A stretch of DNA of 64,000 nt, from contig NC_073746.1 of NCBI RefSeq assembly GCF_029784135.1, positions 38,688,878 to 38,752,877 on the forward strand. Direction: 5' to 3'. Of this stretch, positions 60,788 through 64,000 are shown piece by piece (the stretch's first letter is position 1; the number at the start of each line of letters is the position of its first letter). Under the pieces are notes generated by a model. The model searched no databases, was not told where the DNA came from, and was given only the letters and a program-made list of their open reading frames with translations. This DNA comes from Toxorhynchites rutilus septentrionalis. Taxonomy: Eukaryota > Arthropoda > Insecta > Diptera > Culicidae. The position numbers and the translations under genes are program-made.

Positions 60788-61030
60788 CGGCGCCAGTGGT
60801 TGTGTGGTTAGCGTAACAGCCATCACTATCCGATCGACCTGGGCTCAATCCCAGCTGGCGTCGTTGGGATTTTCCGAGGCGAAAAATTTCTGGTTGCGCC
60901 TTCCTTCGGAAGGGAAGTAGAAGTAGTTGGCCCGGCTCATGAGTTGTTGAGTCTGCTAGATAGGAACAGCTGGAGTCGCCTCCCTGATGTCGGTGATTGG
61001 CACGGAAATAGACCGACAAAAAATAAGCGA
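60788..61030 (+). mobile_element. tRNA-derived SINE, family 4
   Basis: Starts GGCGCCAGTGGTTGTGTGGTTAGCG with A-box TGTGGTTAGCGTAAC and B-box GACCTGGGCTCAATCCC, a ~170-bp body and an A-rich end. Distinct from families 1-3. Confidence 0.8.
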
Positions 61031-61241
61031 ATATAAAAAAATGAGTTCATATTTCTTTGTTTTGCACCGTATTACAGATCAAAACTATTACGCACCAAAA
61101 TGAATATATTTGAAGGTGGTTCAATGCAACGTTCGTCAATTCAATAACGTCAATTTTTGTAAATCCCCCAAAATTTATTTGTATCCCATACTTTATTACT
61201 CTATTATCGTATACAATTTACAATATTCGACAGTTGATCAG

Positions 61242-63092
61242 ATGCAGCACTCGGAACAGGAAGGAAGTATATATGGTTCAGAAAGGAATAAATCCGAAAA
61301 CTACGGGATGCAAGAAGTAGAATACATAGAAGATCTTCCGGAAGAAATAGAACGAGTTGTACAAGATGATAGTGACGAAGACTCAGAATTTGAGGAAGAC
61401 GACATGAACGAATTCGGAAGTGTCCAGACAAAGGAGAAGAACAGCAACAAATATCTACCTACTAGGCAACGCAAGGAGATGGGTCGTGTTCCAGGTAATG
61501 TGCTTCGCGTTATAGAACAGTTGGACGGGTACAACATTGTGGAGATACTGAAGGAACGATGTTGTCGCTGTTTGAAGTTTTTCGACTCCATTGAAAAGCT
61601 TGATGAACATACGAAGCTGCACCAGGAAGAATCACTAGCCTTCGAAAGCTCGGACAAACCGATCAAGTACCAGTGCGATTACTGTCTGAAGCAGTTCGAC
61701 ATTGCGTTAGTTTACGTAGTGCATAAACGTATTCGGGAACAGAAACAGTTCTATCAATGCAGGTTGTGTGATTTTATTATCGATTCAGAATCAAGGCTTA
61801 AAAATCACATGCTCCACAATGACCAGCATGCGAAGTTTTTCAATCTAATTCGAGAGGATGTCAGCGATCGATATGATGTTGTGAAAGTACACGGAACTCG
61901 TTGCTGTGGTTGTGGCCGCTATTTTGACAGTGAGGAATCGTTGATCCGTCATTCCCAACAACATCATCCGAGAGATCCGAAAAAAGATTCACTTAAGCGT
62001 ACGCATGTGTGCAAGATTTGCGATAAACGATGCTACAACAAATCGGAGGTAGAAGCGCACAGGAAAAAGAACGGCTCAACGGTGCGTTACTATTGTAAAC
62101 TATGTCAATTCGGAACGCCTAACGAAGCGAGAATGCTTAAACATTTGTACAGCTCGATCCATAACCAAGCGTTGCCATCGATCGAAGTTAAAAACATTGA
62201 AGTGGGTTTTCGGAAGGCAGGAACTCTGCGGTATTGTTGCTTCGAAGGGTGTAACCTGCCGTTCCATGATTCCCAAAAAATGCAGGAACACATTGACGGA
62301 TCACATCGGCAGGAGAGGGAGGAGAATATTGCCACTGTCGGTGGTGAGTATAGCGGAAATCGACTGCAGTGCGACTGCTGTTTTCTTGTTTTCCGAACGG
62401 TTGCACTGCTCAAACAACATCAGTTCAGCAATCGTGAGCCAAAGAGTTATGTGTGCTCTGTTTGTGGAGAGGCCAAACTTAACAAAACTGCACTCACAGC
62501 GCATGAGATGAGGCACACCGGTGAAAGACCATACGGTTGTTGTGTATGCGGAAAGGTAAAACCGATGATATCGAACTATCGCTGCACTTGTAGTTCTAAT
62601 GAATGCTTTCATTCCAATTTACAGAGCTTTTCTTCACAAACAATACTCAACTCGCACATGAAGTGTCATGTGCCGAAACAGTATCAGTGCAACGAGTGCG
62701 GGGAAAAGTTTGCCCGTGGCGAAAATCTCAAGCGTCACATCCGCCACCGACATTCGGAAGCCACGTTCTGTTGTACCTATTGTCCCCGCAAATTGAAGAC
62801 TCGCGAGGCCCAAGTTCTGCATGAACGATCTCACACAGGTGAGAAGCCGTTCTCGTGCCGAACAGAAGGATGCGAGAAGAGGTACGCAAGCATTACCGAT
62901 CGAAGACGACATGAGATGGCCACCCACACGGGAGAACGTCCACACAGTTGCTCGTATTGTTCGGCGTCATTCGTGCGCAAGCGACAGTTGACAATCCATG
63001 AGCGGAAACATACCGGTGAAAGACCATTCGTTTGTGGCAGTTGCGGGAAAGCCTTCGTTGATGCACCTCTATTGAGGAGACACACCTGTTAA
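61242..63092 (+). CDS. Multi-C2H2 zinc-finger protein with a frame-preserving intron
   Basis: CDS join 61242-62555 and 62625-63092, 593 aa. The frame is open upstream to 61110, but a pyrimidine/TTCGACAG acceptor-like site precedes 61242, so an upstream exon is possible. The N-terminus is acidic (EEIERVVQDDSDEDSEFEED). About a dozen C2H2 fingers follow; early ones have the C-C-x-C form (RCCRCLKFF, RCCGCGRYF) as in the ZAD gene at 55914. The last five (YQCNECGEKF, FCCTYCPRKL, FSCRTEGCEKRY, HSCSYCSASF, FVCGSCGKAF) are canonical with TGEKP-type linkers. The sequence 62556-62624 would insert 23 residues between the two cysteines and the rest of one finger; GTAAAA and TTTACAG ends show it is an intron. 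The finger reads CCVCGK then SFSSQTILNSHMKCH. Confidence 0.9.
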   Translation: MQHSEQEGSIYGSERNKSENYGMQEVEYIEDLPEEIERVVQDDSDEDSEFEEDDMNEFGSVQTKEKNSNKYLPTRQRKEMGRVPGNVLRVIEQLDGYNIVEILKERCCRCLKFFDSIEKLDEHTKLHQEESLAFESSDKPIKYQCDYCLKQFDIALVYVVHKRIREQKQFYQCRLCDFIIDSESRLKNHMLHNDQHAKFFNLIREDVSDRYDVVKVHGTRCCGCGRYFDSEESLIRHSQQHHPRDPKKDSLKRTHVCKICDKRCYNKSEVEAHRKKNGSTVRYYCKLCQFGTPNEARMLKHLYSSIHNQALPSIEVKNIEVGFRKAGTLRYCCFEGCNLPFHDSQKMQEHIDGSHRQEREENIATVGGEYSGNRLQCDCCFLVFRTVALLKQHQFSNREPKSYVCSVCGEAKLNKTALTAHEMRHTGERPYGCCVCGKVKPMISNYRCTCSSNECFHSNLQSFSSQTILNSHMKCHVPKQYQCNECGEKFARGENLKRHIRHRHSEATFCCTYCPRKLKTREAQVLHERSHTGEKPFSCRTEGCEKRYASITDRRRHEMATHTGERPHSCSYCSASFVRKRQLTIHERKHTGERPFVCGSCGKAFVDAPLLRRHTC

Positions 63093-63467
63093 GTCTGCTA
63101 TTCAATAACAAGAAACAAGATTTTTTTACCGGTTTTTATTCTTCGCAGTATGATGTTAAAAAAAATCTTGTGAATACCATTTTTAATAAACAAATTGAAC
63201 CTACAGATATATAAACTTGACTCACGTTTAGTGTTCCTTAATTTTTCCTTCAACTTTAAAACATTTAAATTCTATTCAATCCACCGATGATTTGTCCGTT
63301 TTTATTAAATATTTTTTTTAGTTCGCCTTTGATTTGATGACACTGATCACACATGGCCTTTCAGCCAACAATTTTTAGACACAACGATTATAACGATTTC
63401 TCCTTCCTCTTTTGGTTTTACTGGTTGGAACTATTTAGTTCCAACAAGGAAAAACCGAGCTCAATCA
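63093..63467. other. 3' UTR/flank of the zinc-finger gene
   Basis: AATAAA at about 63186 is a plausible polyadenylation signal, giving a ~100-nt 3' UTR. Nothing else seen. Confidence 0.5.
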
Positions 63468-63480
63468 AAACAACAAGTGT

Positions 63481-63630
63481 TTTTTTTTTCTTTATTATAG
63501 TGACTTTCAACACATTTCGGCTGGTTCGTCACTTTTACTTCCATTTTTGGAAGAATATCGGGAGTGAGAATTGAACTCGTGATCTCTGCGTGAGAGGTAT
63601 GGATGTTACCACTACGCCAGATCGCCTCCA
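63481..63630 (-). mobile_element. tRNA-derived SINE, family 1, copy B
   Basis: Near-identical to 8264-8400. The minus strand runs from the tRNA-like head at 63630 to a poly(A) tail (poly-T at 63481-63490). Target duplication AAACAACAAGTGT at 63468-63480 and 63632-63644 shows the full insertion. Confidence 0.92.
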
Positions 63631-63644
63631 CAAACAACAAGTGT

Positions 63645-64000
63645 GAAAATGTAAACATCTGTCATCGAGATCGATAATGTAGTTTATGCAAATAAGTACA
63701 TCAATAATTTGACCTAGTACGACTGTAAATTGAAAATACGACGAATGGATCGTTCGAAAACAATGATGGGATTTGCGTACGTATCCTATTCGTTCGAAAA
63801 CTAGAATAAGGGTGATTATTTTCAATGTTCACCCTGACTAGAAGTTTTTAGAATACTTTCATCTATCACACATACCATTTTTTGCATGAAAAAACAACAG
63901 TATGCGTTGTTTGTTACCGCTACCGGATTAAATGATAATAATATAGTTCCATAGTAGATATTTTATGATATATATAAAGCCTACATAGAGTGTTTTGAAC
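63645..64000. other. Gene-free end of the window
   Basis: AT-rich; no feature recognised. Confidence 0.4.

Overview
The window looks like AT-rich nuclear DNA of a culicine mosquito, most likely an Aedes. Reasons: introns with GT-AG ends, insect-type genes (ZAD zinc-finger, PHO/YY1-like), a DD37E IS630/Tc1/mariner element of a family known from mosquitoes, several tRNA-derived SINE families, and repeats that I recall (not checked) as common in Aedes. Most of the 64 kb is transposon-derived. I find no bacterial features, CRISPR arrays or intact tRNA/rRNA genes.

Layout. 1-8070: a nearly intact BEL/Pao LTR retrotransposon (731-8065, minus strand) with 640-bp LTRs, a 5-bp target duplication and one in-frame amber codon splitting gag from pol. 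8071-19390: gene-free repeat mosaic, including a 7.4-kb inverted-repeat structure whose arms carry a TATA-Inr core promoter, tRNA-like SINEs and an hAT MITE with an 8-bp TSD. 19393-39402: a USP14 orthologue (proteasome-associated deubiquitinase, minus strand, eight coding exons, 512 aa). Its sixth intron is about 18 kb and contains three defective IS630/Tc1/mariner elements (DD34D, DD37E, DD41D) in one orientation separated by (TA)n tracts, other MITEs and SINEs, and a complete PHO/YY1-like gene (30261-31505) on the same strand.

39403-45000: degraded gene fragments, a SINE, an hAT MITE with a 15-bp minisatellite and a broken PIF/Harbinger element. 45034-46483: a four-exon RING-MATH (TRIM37-like) gene, minus strand. 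46846-48430: an inverted duplication, one arm of which is interrupted by a mariner-like insertion while the other arm preserves the empty site. 50200-50820: a decayed exon-intron gene fragment. 51185-55250: a defective Ty3/gypsy element fused at its 3' end to a Ty1/copia tail. 55914-57333 and 61242-63092: two related C2H2 zinc-finger genes (plus strand), the first with a ZAD exon, the second with a 69-nt intron that keeps the reading frame open; a decayed LINE and SINEs lie between and after them.

The host genes do not form one pathway. USP14 and the RING-MATH protein are ubiquitin-system proteins; PHO/YY1 and the two zinc-finger proteins are DNA-binding regulators. I see no convincing undescribed multi-gene system. 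The most informative observations are structural: nested same-strand genes, paralogous empty sites that date insertions, transposon pile-ups at TA tracts, hairpins and chimeras.
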